64,000 bases of DNA from Prorocentrum cordatum (lineage: Eukaryota; Sar; Dinophyceae; Prorocentrales; Prorocentraceae): positions 5,001-69,000 of the forward strand of contig CAUYUJ010016714.1 in assembly GCA_963575745.1 (NCBI GenBank). The letters are read 5' to 3'. Position 1 is the stretch's first letter; the number at the start of each line of letters is the position of its first letter. The translations under genes were made by a program, and so were the position numbers. This document shows, piece by piece, positions 1 to 10,175 of the stretch. A model generated the notes under the pieces. It made no database searches. It was not told the origin of the DNA and saw only the letters and a list, made by a program, of their open reading frames with translations.

Positions 1-126
1 AGTGCAGGAGCAGAAGGAACGAAGCGAGGGAGGAGGAAATGAGGGGGGACCGATGAGAAGGATGAGGAGTCTGCCTTTCAGCGTCGCCTCGGGGAAGGCT
101 CATTGGAGGTCGGTCGGCGGAAGGGC

Positions 127-370
127 GCCGCGCCTCTCCTCTCCTCACCTCCTCCTCTCCCCTCCTCTCCTCTCCTCGCCTCTCCTCTCCTCTCCTCTCC
201 TTTCCTCCTCTTCTTCTCTCCTCTCCTCTCCTCTCCTCCTCTCCTCCTCTTCTCTCCTCTCTTCTCTCGTCTCCTTTCCTCCTCTCCTCTCCTCTCCTCT
301 CCTCTCCTCCTCTCCTCTCCTCCTCTCCTCTCCTCTCCTCTCCTCTCCTCTCCTCTCCTCGCCTCTTCTC
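127..370. repeat. CTCCT/CTCTC simple repeat
   Basis: A pyrimidine-rich tract built from CTCCT and CTCCTCT units. The long frames across it are translated repeat. The stretch from 371 to about 690 holds no convincing gene and lies downstream of the stop of the minus-strand gene A, so it may be 3' flank. Confidence 0.9.
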
Positions 371-700
371 TCCATGACGATGCTGCCGATGCTGCCCATG
401 TTTTTGTTCGTCCGATTGAGCCTGAAAAGTAGGGATAACATCCAGTCCAGAGCAGCACTCGAACTGATAAAAAAACCTGTTGTGGCGTAGGGGTGCGTTG
501 GAGGTTGGAGGTGTTGGAATTGGAGGTGCATGATGTTCGAAGGTTAGAGATCGAGGAGTGGAAAGCAGAGGGCCTGGAAAAAGTAAGGGCTCTTGCCGCC
601 ACCCCACTCAACGCCGAGCGCAACACCGATGCTGCAACTCCGATGTCTGCGCTCAGACCTGAGGCAGTCTCAAGCTGACCGCCAGCCCGGCTCGTCCCAC

Positions 701-1201
701 CTACTTCAGCAAATGCCCCGCGGAGACCTTGAAAGCCTTCGCAGCTGCCTTAGCTCTAGCAAGTGCCTTGCGCTCCTCGGGGCCCAGCTGCTTCTTCTCC
801 TCCGCGGCCTCGGTAGTTGTACTCTGGCGGCGACTGATGTCGCCAACCAAGCCGTTGATACCGAAACTTGTCGGGCCAGCGGGCTTGCTCTTGCTCTTGG
901 CGCCACCGCGGCGGACGGGCCCCAGGGGAATCTGGGTGAGCTCGATCACCACCGTGCCATCGCTGGACGCAGAGGCGCCCTGTTCCTGAAGTCGGTCGAG
1001 CATATGTTGCATCGTGGCTTCGTTGGGCACCAAGTAGGGCATGCTGATCCTCACGTGCTGGGCCATGCCACCCATCAAGAGCGCCTGGTGATGGAGGGGA
1101 ATATCGACTTTGTCCCGTACGAGTTTGCACGTGGGGACCTCATCTGTAACCGCACGCGCGCCCCAGGCAGCGACGATGACGCTCTCTGGAGTTGGCGTAG
1201 T
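701..1201 (-). CDS. Gene A, exon 3 (unknown function)
   Basis: Terminal exon of a three-exon gene with a stop codon at 701-703; it encodes 166 residues. The exon starts after an acceptor ending in CAG at 1202. The tail is basic and alanine/lysine-rich (GPEERKALARAKAAAKAFK, about residues 140-160), a likely helical or nucleic-acid-contacting end. No catalytic domain is recognised. A C-terminal region of similar position occurs in gene B at 21 kb, which suggests a repeated dinoflagellate family. Confidence 0.6.
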   Translation of the reverse strand, partial: TTPTPESVIVAAWGARAVTDEVPTCKLVRDKVDIPLHHQALLMGGMAQHVRISMPYLVPNEATMQHMLDRLQEQGASASSDGTVVIELTQIPLGPVRRGGAKSKSKPAGPTSFGINGLVGDISRRQSTTTEAAEEKKQLGPEERKALARAKAAAKAFKVSAGHLLK

Positions 1202-1257
1202 CTGATCTCCAGCAGGCTCACGAGACACACACACACACACAAGGGAAGCACCATTAC
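1202..1257 (-). other. 56-nt intron of gene A with a TG repeat
   Basis: Inferred because the frame of exon 2 is lost inside a TG/AC dinucleotide run while the frame of exon 3 opens just after. The donor reads CTC|GTAATG and the acceptor GATCAG|ACT, both phase 0. The TG run (about 1,227-1,243) is the polypyrimidine-side filler. Confidence 0.55.
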
Positions 1258-2775
1258 GAGCTCGTCCTCGTCCATGATGTGAAGCTTCGCCAGCAGCAAA
1301 CACCCGTCGGTCCTGAAACAGGTCACGTTGCCGCAGAAGCTCAGCTTGAACTGCGTGTCCTGCGTAGCGTCGGCGTAGACCCTCCCGTTGCTGCTGTCCA
1401 CCTTGATCTTGTCGAACGTGCTGCCCTGGACCTGGAACTCGCGGATGAAGAGGTGCGACTCGATTGCCTTGCACAGCGCTTTGAGCATGCCAGCTTGGAA
1501 ATGGCTTTTCGGGATCATGATCACTGGTGAGTCGGTGTCCCGTTCCAGCTCCATTGCGTCGAGTACGTTGGTGCCAATGTACGTGTTGACCGTGTCGAAG
1601 CCCACGATGGAATCGACGGTGGTGGTCTTCTTCTCCTTCGTCTCAGGCTTGTTATCCTCCTGCGTCTCAGGCTTCGACTCTGGCTCCGGCGCGGTCTGCG
1701 TGCCCTCGGCTTTCGGAGTTTGAACTGACGATTGAGAAGGCTGCGACTCCGACGTCGGCTGGGAATCATGTGAGCCGGAGGGGAAGAGCTTCCCCTTGAA
1801 GGCCCCCTTGGCACGCTTCTCCACAGCAAGCCAAAGAGCATCGCGTGGACTGGCGTTCTCAACTTTCACAATCCCGTCAAATAATGATGCCCATGCCTGC
1901 ACCCAGTAGTCGATCGACTTGGCCTTCAGGTTCATGTCCCAGACACCCAACATATGGAACGTACTCGAGTCCAGCGGCGGCACGGCCATCACGATATCAA
2001 ACAAGTGCTTGGACGCAGGGTTCTGGCTGGACTGTCCGAACTGTCCATCCTCAGAGACCAACTGATGCAGCATGCTCATGGCGTACTTATCTCGGAGGAG
2101 CCCGAAGACGGTGGTGCTTTGTGCGTCTGCGAAGAGGTCGGACACCGCCGCTCCTGGGAAACCGCCCTGCTGCACTGTGAACTCCGTGATGTCGGCTGCG
2201 AGGTCCATCCACTCGAGCTTGAAGGGTAGCGCAGCCGCGATGATCTTCATCAAGTCGCTGATGGATGGGTGGGTCTTCGGCTCGCCGAGGCTCTTGTTCT
2301 TGAACTCCTGGGCGGCCATCTCGACCTTCATACTCGCCTGGGTCAAGGACGGATGGAACTTGATCCTCATAGAGGGCGGGTTCTCCTGCATGAACGCTGT
2401 GATGGGATCTTTGATCATGGCCATGCTGGAGGTGATGTCTTCCTCTGTCACGGGGATGGGCGAAGCATGGCCCGAAAGCTTCCGACGAGATGCCACCTCA
2501 TCTTCCCCGGTAACCTTGCCCAGGACCTGGAGCAGCGCTGCACCAACAGCTGACAGTCCCGCTGACGGCTCCGAAGAAGATGCGTCTGCCGACGCCGACG
2601 CGGCCCCGGCTCCTCGAGTAGCGGCGGAATCGGACTGCCTGATCCCAGAGACACTTGCAGAAGTAATTGCGCCTGCCAACTTCGGCCGCAGCACTGACCA
2701 GGCGGTAAAGTTTTTCCCGCATATGCTGATGCTGGTGTTCCAACAGAACAACAAGCTCGCGGAGTAGATCTGGTC
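1258..2775 (-). CDS. Gene A, exon 2 (unknown function)
   Basis: A 506-codon open exon, phase 0 at both ends. It begins after an acceptor GGGCAG|GAC at 2776. It has an Ala/Ser-rich stretch near its start, a mixed globular region in the middle, a Pro/Glu/Lys/Thr-rich linker (about 1,620-1,780) and a conserved-looking end containing LSFCGNV followed by an acidic MDEDEL at the donor. The segment around LSFCGNV is similar in order and spacing to FSFCGEV in gene B (about 21.2 kb), which supports both being real coding sequence. No known domain is recognised and the function is unknown. Confidence 0.6.
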
Positions 2776-2987
2776 CTGCCCAGCTGCCCCCGCCCCCAAG
2801 CATTCACGATTCAGTCAGGCCAAAGGTAGGCCACAGCCAATTTCAGAAATGGAAACTCGGGCCGAAAACAGTAAAGCACAAACGAACCTCCGCTTCCCAC
2901 GGGGGTATCTTTTCTCCCTCCCGCCACCCTCCTCTCCTCCTTTCCTCCCCTCTCCCTCCTACTTCTTCTCTTCCATCAATCCTTGAC
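2776..2987 (-). other. Intron of gene A (212 nt)
   Basis: Inferred between exon 1 (donor ATG|GTCAAG) and exon 2 (acceptor GGGCAG|GAC). It is purine-rich near the donor and contains GGAGGA-type sequence. If it is not spliced, exon 1 ends three codons later at a stop near 2976. Confidence 0.45.
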
Positions 2988-4382
2988 CATCGCCTCATCA
3001 TCGTCGAAGGGGTCTCCTCCGCCTGCGTAGTTGCTCCGAGCCTCGACGTGCATCACCTGCACGTCGTCGATCCACGCAACGTCTCGCTCCCCCCCGTTCT
3101 TCAAGGCGGCCTTCAGCTTCAGATTGGACGGATTGCTCGCGGCCTCTGCGGTCTTGGACTGCTTGGCTTTCTTGTGAGGTGGCGGCTGCGGGTTGGGCGT
3201 GGCCTTGGCCTTTGCCTTGGCTGCATCGACGGCCTTCGCCTTTGCCTCCGCGTGCACAATGCTGTCAGCCATCTCAGTCACGATCAGCTTCATCTTGTCC
3301 TGGTTCTGGGTGCTCATGCTGTTGATGAGCCAATTCTGGCAGTCCTCGGTCGGGGAGATGAACCTGGCGCCCTGGATGAACAATCTGGCGAGGTCCTCGG
3401 TGGACCAGTGGACTGTTCCAATCAACTTAGCCACCTGCGTGCTCCAGTAGTGCAGCATTTTGACCATCATCTTGCGACCCAAGCCGGGGGCAAGGAAGTC
3501 GCACTCGCCACCAAGAATCTGTTGGAACCTGGGCCACATATTACCCAGCTTCTTCAACGTGTTCATCAGGCTGCGCGCCGCCATGAAGAGCTCCCGGGTA
3601 TCGTAGATCTCCTTGTAGTGCTTGTCAAGGAAGTCGGACAGCTGCTTTGCGCATCCGTCGTCCCCTCGGCCTTGTTTCCCCAATGTGATGCCGTTCGCGT
3701 GCGCGTGGGCCTTCCATTCCGAATCCGCAGTCTCAACTTTGTCGATGATTTCGAGGAAGGTAATCCCAGCCCCTCCGTGGAAGGCGTTGTAAAAGTCGCG
3801 GATGTGCTCCGCGCAGTCGATCGGCATGGCGCTCTCGTACTCATCGAGGACAAGGCCCGCCGACAACGTAGCCTCGACGTTTTTCTTCTGGACAGGATCC
3901 GTCGTGTTCTCGTCCACCGCCAAGTACACGGCGCGAGAGACTGATCCATAGGTAAGCATTCTCCACGGGGGGGCCCCATTGCTCTCGCCTGGAGCCGAAG
4001 ACAGCACAGCAATCGCGCCACCTCGGACCCCTTGAATGTTCCCGTACTTCAGGATGCTCCGCTTGAAGCGCTGTATCTGGATGTTGTTCTTCCGAACGTT
4101 CAGCTCGTGTGGGGCGATGAGGCGGCGGCCAGCCGTGTCGAAGAACTCCGCTTGCACGCCTGCACGAACCAAGAAGTCTTGCTTGATCTTGTCCAGCATT
4201 TGCATTCCCATTGGGGTGCCAGGGTATCGCTCGAACACCGCGTGGCACTTCCTGTACTTGATTGCTCGAGCTTGGGCGGAAAGGTCAGCGCCAGGTGCAG
4301 CGCCGTCGCCCCCAGCTCCCCCGGGCCCCCCGTGTTGCTGAAGAGCAGCCGCCATCGCTTCTGCCTTCGCATGCCCAATCAT
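2988..4382 (-). CDS. Gene A, exon 1 with start codon (unknown function)
   Basis: A 465-codon open frame beginning with a true ATG at 4382-4380. After a Gly/Ala/Gln-rich N-terminus the protein is a mixed globular sequence (about residues 35-370) followed by a Lys/Ala/Pro-rich basic linker (AKAKAVDAAKAKAKA, then PPPHKKAKQSK), which looks like a nuclear localisation signal. The acidic end (GGGDPFDDDEAM) sits at the donor. Codon choice and length make chance unlikely. No domain is recognised. The methyltransferase-like gene ends about 0.8 kb upstream on the same strand, consistent with the head-to-tail arrays usual in dinoflagellates. Confidence 0.6.
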
Positions 4383-5169
4383 GGTTGCGAAGTTGGCCCA
4401 GATCGAACGGGGCCAAAATTATATGTAAGGGAGGCCCAAAGATGTGGGCTAGACCTCTGAAGCACCTGGCGTTACCAGGTCGGATCGGAACCGAAGAGCT
4501 TGCTACGGAACCCCGAGCCTGTGTGACCCCGAACAGTCTGTTCGAGTCGAGCGAGTCGAGTTCAGCAATTGACGGAGCCGTAGGGCGAGGAGGACAGGGG
4601 AGGGGAAGAGGGGGGATAGTTTCACTCAGAATCCTTGGGCGCTGGACGCCATGGCTGCGGCTGGCAATGACGATCTCTGCTCGACGCAGGCGCTCATGCG
4701 CTCGAAGGTGGTATCCCCACCTTGACCTGGCGACGAACGGGCGGAGCATTGGAGAACTACATCCGACAACGATTGCATGGCGAGCACCCGCGGGAGCTTT
4801 AGCACCGCGCGCCCTGTGCTCGGCCAAACTCCCTGCATCCCCCACACAGGTTCGTGTGTCTGAAATCTAGCTACTTAGGGACCCTAAGGGAAAGACCGAA
4901 TCAAACGCTGGTGGTTTGGAACGATAGCTAAGGCCAAGATGGCCACGTTTAAATGTGCAGTGCAGTGCCCGTGCCCTACTCCCACACTCGTGTCCTCTTC
5001 CTACCTGTCACCCAACATCCCTCTGCGAGGAGGAGGAGGGGGAGGAGGAAGAGAAGGAGGAGATGGAGGAGGAGGAGGGTGGGGAGGAGGATAAGAATGA
5101 GGCGAGGGATGGAGGAGGAGGAGCTGAGGAGCAGTGGAACAGCGAAGCCAACCGTGCTGCTGATCAGAC
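4383..5169 (-). other. Spacer between methyltransferase-like gene and gene A
   Basis: About 0.8 kb with no convincing exon. It contains a GGA-rich tract (5,026-5,130) directly after the methyltransferase stop and a possible spliced-leader relic at 4,928-4,948. A trans-splice acceptor for gene A would be expected close to 4,390, but I cannot single one out. Confidence 0.4.
4928..4948 (-). other. Possible degenerate DinoSL relic
   Basis: On the minus strand the sequence keeps CGT, GCCAT, TTGGC and the final AG of the 22-nt dinoflagellate spliced leader, with about 16 of 22 positions matching. It lies upstream of gene A in the same orientation. Such relics are known where processed mRNAs were copied back into dinoflagellate genomes. 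A chance match cannot be excluded. Confidence 0.25.
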
Positions 5170-6705
5170 TCAGAGAGTCAAGGTGGGCGTCTCCCAGTCG
5201 GTGAAGAGGAAGGCGTACGTAATGGCGCTGCCGATGACCATCACCTGCATGGTGTCCCCAATCTGATGCTTGACGCTCTGGCGGTTGCGGGTCATCAGGG
5301 CCCCCGCGGAGTAGGAGGTCGCAATCCTGTTTGCAGACCCACTAGGGCTTGTCATCCACGACAGGACAGGCAGGCCCTGCGCGATCATCAGCTCGGTTGG
5401 GAAGAGCCAGCGGCGACACTTTCTCGAGGTGTTGAAATCGATCGAGGGGTTACGGGTGATCGTGTACATCACTTGCCCATTGCTCTGCATCCCGCGATTG
5501 TGTTCTGGCCTCTGATTTAGGCTGCAGACCATGTTGGGAGGATACGCCTGCTCGTAGTCATTCAAGATCTTCTTCTCGGCATCCGTCAGCGTCTCCTCGA
5601 ATGGATGGGGCTGCGCAAGGAGCTGCTGGATGGGGCGTGCGTAGGCCAAACTCTTCTTGCGATTGCGAGCCCAGTCCAGCTCTGACCTTGCCTCGTCCGA
5701 GCCCGCCGGGACAATCGTGAAGTCATGGAAGGTGAAGCTTTTGCCGAGCTCGCGGTAGAACACTGGCATGACGTTGGCCATAGAAGCAATAGCTGGTCCA
5801 ACCTTCTCTCTGCGATGTCCAATTCCGTAAAATCCTTTCCTCCGCACAGGATGCCCAAAGTCCGGCCCATCGAGGATCATCGATTGCCAGATGTATTTGC
5901 TTCCGAACAGTTTCTGCAGGATGGCCCCATCGAACAAGTCCGACTGCTCAACGATCAGGACCTTGATGTTGAGAATCCAGATGACTGCAGCCCAGGCGGC
6001 CATCGCAGTCATCCCCTTAGAAGTTTCGCCAGCATGCGCACCGATGGCGGCGAAAGGGCGGCGCGAGATCCCAGCGACGTGAACGTCTGTAGTAACCGGC
6101 CTCCTCGTGTCGCCGCCGCGCAGGTCCTGCTGCTTGATGTTCACTGCCACCCCACTCTGGACGAGCGGGACCAAATCGCATAGGCTGATGTCCTCCCCCG
6201 CCGCCTTCATATTCGTCAGCTCGCGTCGGATCTCATCGGTCCAGAAGTCGTCCAAGTCGCCGCGCAACTCCATGATGTTAGACGGATGCAACTTCAACTC
6301 CCGCTGGCACTCCTTATCATTCTCGATGGCCCAGCAGCAAGCGGGCTTGCGACATGTACCGATCCCATCAAGGCGAACATTCGCGGCCTCAACCGACATG
6401 ATCACACTGCAGCCTGGCGCGTCTATCCCTGCGTAGGCGAACGACATGGTCTCGCCCTCGATGGCGCGCTTGTAGAGTTCTGCTGCTGACAACCCACTCG
6501 GCCCTAGGACGGGGCCGCTTGGGGGCGCCCAATGAACCTGCTTGTCAGTCGACTCGTGTAGATTGTCCTGGATCGCACTCAGGTTGTGTTCGGCCCACAT
6601 GTAGTCCTCGCGCAGGCTGTTCACGATGGGTCTGCGATTCTGCACCGCGGGCTCGGTGAGGTGAGGCTGCGCATCGCCCAGGTCGCCAGCTGCTTGATCA
6701 CCGAC
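5170..6705 (-). CDS. C5-cytosine DNA methyltransferase-like protein, last exon
   Basis: A 511-residue exon ending at a stop at 5170-5172, opened by acceptor TTCACAG|GTC at 6706. Order of motifs resembling C5 methyltransferases: motif I-like MSFAYAGIDAPGCS (near 6,440), motif II-like CWAIENDKEC (near 6,330), motif IV position VAGISRRPFAAIG (near 6,080), motif VI position VLIVEQSD (near 5,945), motif VIII-like HPVRRKGFYGIG (near 5,840), and a C-terminal motif X-like IGDTMQVMVIG (near 5,240). The catalytic Pro-Cys of motif IV is replaced by Ser-Arg and the ENV of motif VI is not kept, so activity is doubtful. The family is known to write 5-methylcytosine using S-adenosylmethionine. Upstream exons on the same strand carry PHD-like and AT-hook sequence, but whether they are joined to this exon is inferred. 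Confidence 0.55.
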   Translation of the reverse strand, partial: VGDQAAGDLGDAQPHLTEPAVQNRRPIVNSLREDYMWAEHNLSAIQDNLHESTDKQVHWAPPSGPVLGPSGLSAAELYKRAIEGETMSFAYAGIDAPGCSVIMSVEAANVRLDGIGTCRKPACCWAIENDKECQRELKLHPSNIMELRGDLDDFWTDEIRRELTNMKAAGEDISLCDLVPLVQSGVAVNIKQQDLRGGDTRRPVTTDVHVAGISRRPFAAIGAHAGETSKGMTAMAAWAAVIWILNIKVLIVEQSDLFDGAILQKLFGSKYIWQSMILDGPDFGHPVRRKGFYGIGHRREKVGPAIASMANVMPVFYRELGKSFTFHDFTIVPAGSDEARSELDWARNRKKSLAYARPIQQLLAQPHPFEETLTDAEKKILNDYEQAYPPNMVCSLNQRPEHNRGMQSNGQVMYTITRNPSIDFNTSRKCRRWLFPTELMIAQGLPVLSWMTSPSGSANRIATSYSAGALMTRNRQSVKHQIGDTMQVMVIGSAITYAFLFTDWETPTLTL

Positions 6706-6995
6706 CTGTGAAGGAACACGCAAACAAAGGAAAGGGGGAGGACGAGGAGCAGGAGGAGGAGGAGGAGGAGGAGGAGGAGGGGGAGGAGGAGGAGGAGGAG
6801 GAGAAGGAGGAGGAGGAGGAGGAGGAGGAGGAGGAGCAGCAGGAGCAGGAGGAGCAGGAGGCGTCCTGGATTCCTGGGGCCTGGGGGCCTGGGGGCCTGG
6901 GGTCTAGGGGCCCTTTGGATGGGAATGGAAGGGAGGGGGTGACGACGGCCCTTGGGATGATAAGAAGTAGATTGGTTCCCCCTCCAGACCGTCAC
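6706..6995 (-). other. Intron with GGA/TCC repeat
   Basis: A 290-nt intron inferred from phase-0 junctions CCTACC|GTGACG and TTCACAG|GTC. On the plus strand it carries a GGA run at 6,741-6,862, so the transcript has a long TCC polypyrimidine tract before the acceptor. Confidence 0.55.
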
Positions 6996-7283
6996 GGTAG
7001 GAGCTGCAGCTGGAGAGACTGAAGTCCAGAGAAGTCCTGGGGCCAAAGAGGGGCCCTCGTCCTCGTCGTCGTCGGGCCCGTCGGAGGCCGCTTGCACACC
7101 GACGTCCTCATCGGCCTCCGACTCGATCTCAACCTTGTCCTTCGGCTCGTCTTTCGTCTCGTCGATCGGCTTGTGGTCGTCGCCGTTCGAGTCGTCGGTT
7201 TCGCCACTCGGCTCCTCGCGAGGCACTGCGGGTACCCAGGCCATCGAGCTCGGTTCCTTGAAGACGAATCCAGAGGGACACGG
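6996..7283 (-). CDS. Acidic exon upstream of the methyltransferase-like exon
   Basis: A 96-codon exon, phase 0 at both ends. It starts after a roughly 150-nt polypyrimidine tract whose first AG is CTGAAG|CCG. It encodes a short hydrophobic start (PCPSGFVFKEP) and then a long acidic, Asp/Glu/Lys-rich linker, ending AAAPT at a GT donor. This looks like a flexible spacer between domains. The frame also stays open upstream through the pyrimidine tract, so a longer exon with a Glu-rich repeat is possible but less likely. Confidence 0.5.
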
Positions 7284-7674
7284 CTTCAGGACATCGGGGT
7301 CGCCGATGACCACCCAGCCCCGCGGGTCAAGAGGAGAGGGCGGAGGAACAATGGAAGCGGGAGCGAGGGGGGGAGCGAGCGAGGAGGGGGGGGAGGGACC
7401 AGGAACAGAGGCAAAGGGGTTAGCAGGAGGAGAAGAAGGAAGGAGGCATTGGCATGGGCCACAGCAGGCCCCAGGGCCCCAGGACGGGCCCCAGGACGCC
7501 TCCTCCTCCTCCTCCTTCTCCTCCGCCTCCTTCTCTTCCTCCTCCTCCTCCTCCACCACCTCCTCCTCCTCCTCCTCCTCCTCCTCCACCACCTCCTCCT
7601 CCTCCTCCTCCTCCTCCTTCTCCTCCTCCTCCTCCTCCTCCTCCGCTCCCTGCTCTATTTGATGGGCCCTCAGC
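7284..7674 (-). other. Intron with TCC/GGA repeat and long pyrimidine tract
   Basis: A 391-nt inferred intron with a GC donor (CAGCGG|GCTGAG). It holds a (TCC)n run on the plus strand at about 7,498-7,652, and no AG between about 7,495 and 7,286 on the transcribed strand, as expected for a 3' splice region. Confidence 0.45.
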
Positions 7675-8275
7675 CCGCTGCTTATTGAAGGGAAGGTAGA
7701 GCGGCGGGTCGAGCGTCTCGTTCTTCTCGACGACCCACGCGAAGATCTCGGGGAACTTCTCGGGGTCCTTGAGGTGCAGGCCGAATGGCTTCTCGAGGGC
7801 GTCGACGTCGGTCATGGTTTTGTCGTAGTTCTCTGCGAGATCACTGGGAGATGTGATTCGGCGGCATTCGACCCACTTGCATTTGACAGCGGCAATCCAA
7901 ACCTCCTCTGTCTCATCATCATCCACGAAACCTTTTTGCAGGATGTAGATGTCCTGCCCCCTGGTCCGGCATTTGCAAACTGTAGGCCGAACCTCCCAAG
8001 TTTTGTAGTGCACACAAGCCCCTGCCTTCGTAGCGAGAGGCTGAAACTTCCAGGCGTGCTCAGGGCGGACGAACAGGCCAGCGGCATTGATTGGTTTGGC
8101 TGTCGGCCGGGATTTGGCCTCGGCCTTTGGCCTGCCTGTCTTGGCGATCTTGGGCGCCAACGGCTTCCCCTCCGGCTCGGCCCCGGCACCGTTCCCAGTC
8201 AACAATGTCAAGATGGGGCGCTTCTGAGGTCTCAACGGCGTGCCGCCAATCGGCGTCAGTTCGAAAAAGCAGCAG
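7675..8275 (-). CDS. Exon of methyltransferase-like gene, unknown domain
   Basis: About 200 codons. It starts near 8,275 in a run reading ELTPIGGTPLRPQKRP, is basic and Lys/Pro-rich for the first 50 residues, then enters a globular stretch with several cysteines (VCKCRTRGQDIYILQKGF, later KCKWVECRRI), and ends in LYLPFNKQR at a GC donor. I do not recognise the domain. Its position upstream of the methyltransferase-like exon would suit a chromatin- or DNA-reading module, but that is inference. The 5' limit is uncertain by some tens of bases. Confidence 0.5.
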
Positions 8276-8439
8276 CTGCTTGCAGAAAGAATGCTGGCAC
8301 AAAATCAATCAAGACTTGACGACGAGAGCCAAAATAGCGACGGACACGAGAGGGCATTTGTTTTTTACCTTTTTGTTTTGCCCAATCCCATAGCACAGAG
8401 ATGTGGGATGCCCTTGATTGGGCCGGGCGGGGGGCATGG

Positions 8440-8835
8440 GCGGTGGCCCAGCTGGGCCAGCCAGGCGGCGAAGGGCTGGCCCAGCTGGGCCAGCCCAAGG
8501 GGGGGGGGCTGGCCCAGCTGGGCCAGCCTGAGGGGGGGGGCTGGCCCAGCTGGGCCAGCCCTGGGGGGGGGGGGGCTGGGTCAGCTGGGCCAGCCCTGGG
8601 GGGAGGGGCTGGCCAGCTGGCCAGCCCTGGGGGGGCTGGCCCAGCTGGCCAGCCCTGGGGGGGGGGCTGGCCCAGCTGGGCCAGCCCTGGGGGGGGGCTG
8701 GCCCAGCTGGGCCAGCCCTGGGGGGGGGGCTGGCCCAGCCGGGCCAGCCCTAGGGGGGGGGGGGGGGGGGGGGCTGGCCATTGGCCAGCCCTGGGGGGGG
8801 GCTGGCCAGCTGGGCCAGCCCTAGGGGGGGGGGCG
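8440..8835. repeat. Palindromic GGCTGGCCCAG minisatellite with G-tract spacers
   Basis: About a dozen units of a 22-bp perfect palindrome (half-site GGCTGGCCCAG, centred on CAGCTG) separated by CTGGGGGGG-type runs of 6-16 guanines. Some units are shortened to GGCTGGCCAGC. The array lies between exons of the minus-strand gene, so it is probably intronic. Confidence 0.9.
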
Positions 8836-8954
8836 GTGAGATGGGGCCCATCCGTTTCCGTTTCTCTTCCTTGTTGCCGCCATCTTCCTCTTTCTCCTTC
8901 CCCCTCGTCCTTCTCCTCCCCCTCTTCCTCCTCTTCCGCCGCCGCCGAACACGC

Positions 8955-9105
8955 AAGCGACAGCGTCGTCCATTCTGGACGCACAAGTCTCAAGCCTCGC
9001 GCTCCACTTGACTGCAAGCTTGAAGCCCCTCGGAGTATGCGTTTGACCCGGTTCCCCAAGTTTGCGAGCACCTCCTCTTGCTGCTGTGTCCCCTGATGAT
9101 CCTCC
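8955..9105 (-). CDS. Candidate small exon
   Basis: An open stretch (EEVLANLGNRVKRILRGASS and onward to VRPEWTTLSLACS) between repeat-rich flanks. The plus strand is repeat or low complexity here. Codon pattern is plausible and the strand matches its neighbours. Boundaries and gene membership are uncertain. Confidence 0.3.
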
Positions 9106-9489
9106 CTCCCCCTTCCTCTAATCTCCTGCGGGTCATCCTCGTTGTGTGCTCCCATCCCTCACTCTGCTATGCTGCTCCTCTGGGGCCCAGAGAAGCCGCA
9201 GGACTCGACGCTTCTCCACGTCCGAGCTTCAGGGGGAGGAGGCGGCGTGAGTAGGTGGACCGCGAGTTTCGAGTAAGGCGTCGAAGGCGCAGCACGCACA
9301 TGACCAAGTCAGGCACCCACATGGCTTCGCATTCTGCTTACAGTGTGGCAGCTCGTGAGTGTTCGATCGGGGTCCACGGTCAACTGCCTACTGCTTACGG
9401 GGAGCTGGAACATGATGATGAGGAGGAGGAGGAGGAATATGGGGAGGAGGAGGCAGGAGGAGGGCTGAGGGAGGAGGAGCATGAGAAGC

Positions 9490-9712
9490 AAGTAAATCCT
9501 TTGGGCGCTGCCGCGGCGGAGCAAAGGCTGGTCGAGGCGATCCCGCGGCCCTCCAATCGGGCGCCGACTCCAGCACGCCCTGGTACTGCATGCTATCGAT
9601 GATGTGCCACTCCGACGGGTCCTGGGCTCGGCCCCTCCGATTTTTTGCCAGGCCCCAGCCCCGGCCCCTAAGCCCCCGTGTTCGCACGTGTTGTTCGGGC
9701 CTCGACTCCGAC
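9490..9712 (-). CDS. Candidate exon
   Basis: The frame encodes an Arg/Gly-rich start followed by WHIIDSMQYQGVLESAPDWR, which reads like real protein and not repeat. It is followed by a GGA-type repeat (9,419-9,484 on the plus strand) expected of an intron in this gene. Boundaries are approximate and no domain is recognised. Confidence 0.4.
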
Positions 9713-9896
9713 TCCAGGACAAATAAACCCTCCCTCGAGAGCCTCAGGGCGGGGAGAGAGGGAGGATGGATGAGGGGATTGGGGAGGATGGGAAAGGGGG
9801 GAGCGACGGGGCTGAGTGAGTCTGGGGATGGCGACGTGGGAAGAGGACGGAACGAGATGTCTAGACTGGAAAGAGGGTGAAGTGATTCCCAGATAC

Positions 9897-10012
9897 GCAT
9901 TGTGCCAGAAGGTCGAAGTTCGTCATCCAACGAGTTGGGTTGGGGCGATGTGCTTCTCCAGGGTCCAACCTTGACCCCTGCTGCCCCTGGGCTTCAAAAG
10001 AGAGGCTCTCTA
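9897..10012 (-). CDS. Candidate exon ending at a GT donor
   Basis: A short open stretch ending in WMTNFDLLAQC, with a donor ATGC|GTATCT at 9896. Flanks are simple repeat or G-rich. It lies between the PHD-like exon and the 9.7-9.5 kb exon on the same strand, so it is probably part of the same transcript. Confidence 0.4.
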
Positions 10013-10175
10013 CTCTAAGGCCTGCCCCAGCGGTCTCATTGCCCCCAGGAGCAGGAAGGGATAGGGAAGGAGGACGAGAGGAGCGATGAGTGAGGGAAGG
10101 GGAGTGAAGGAACAAAAAGAAGAGGAGGAGGAGGAGGCGGAGGAGGAGGATGAGGACTGTCCTTCAGCCATTTAC

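Noticed and set aside
78-626. Minus-strand frame starting like a mitochondrial targeting peptide
   Set aside because: The apparent start is GTG, not ATG, and most of the frame is the CTCCT repeat.
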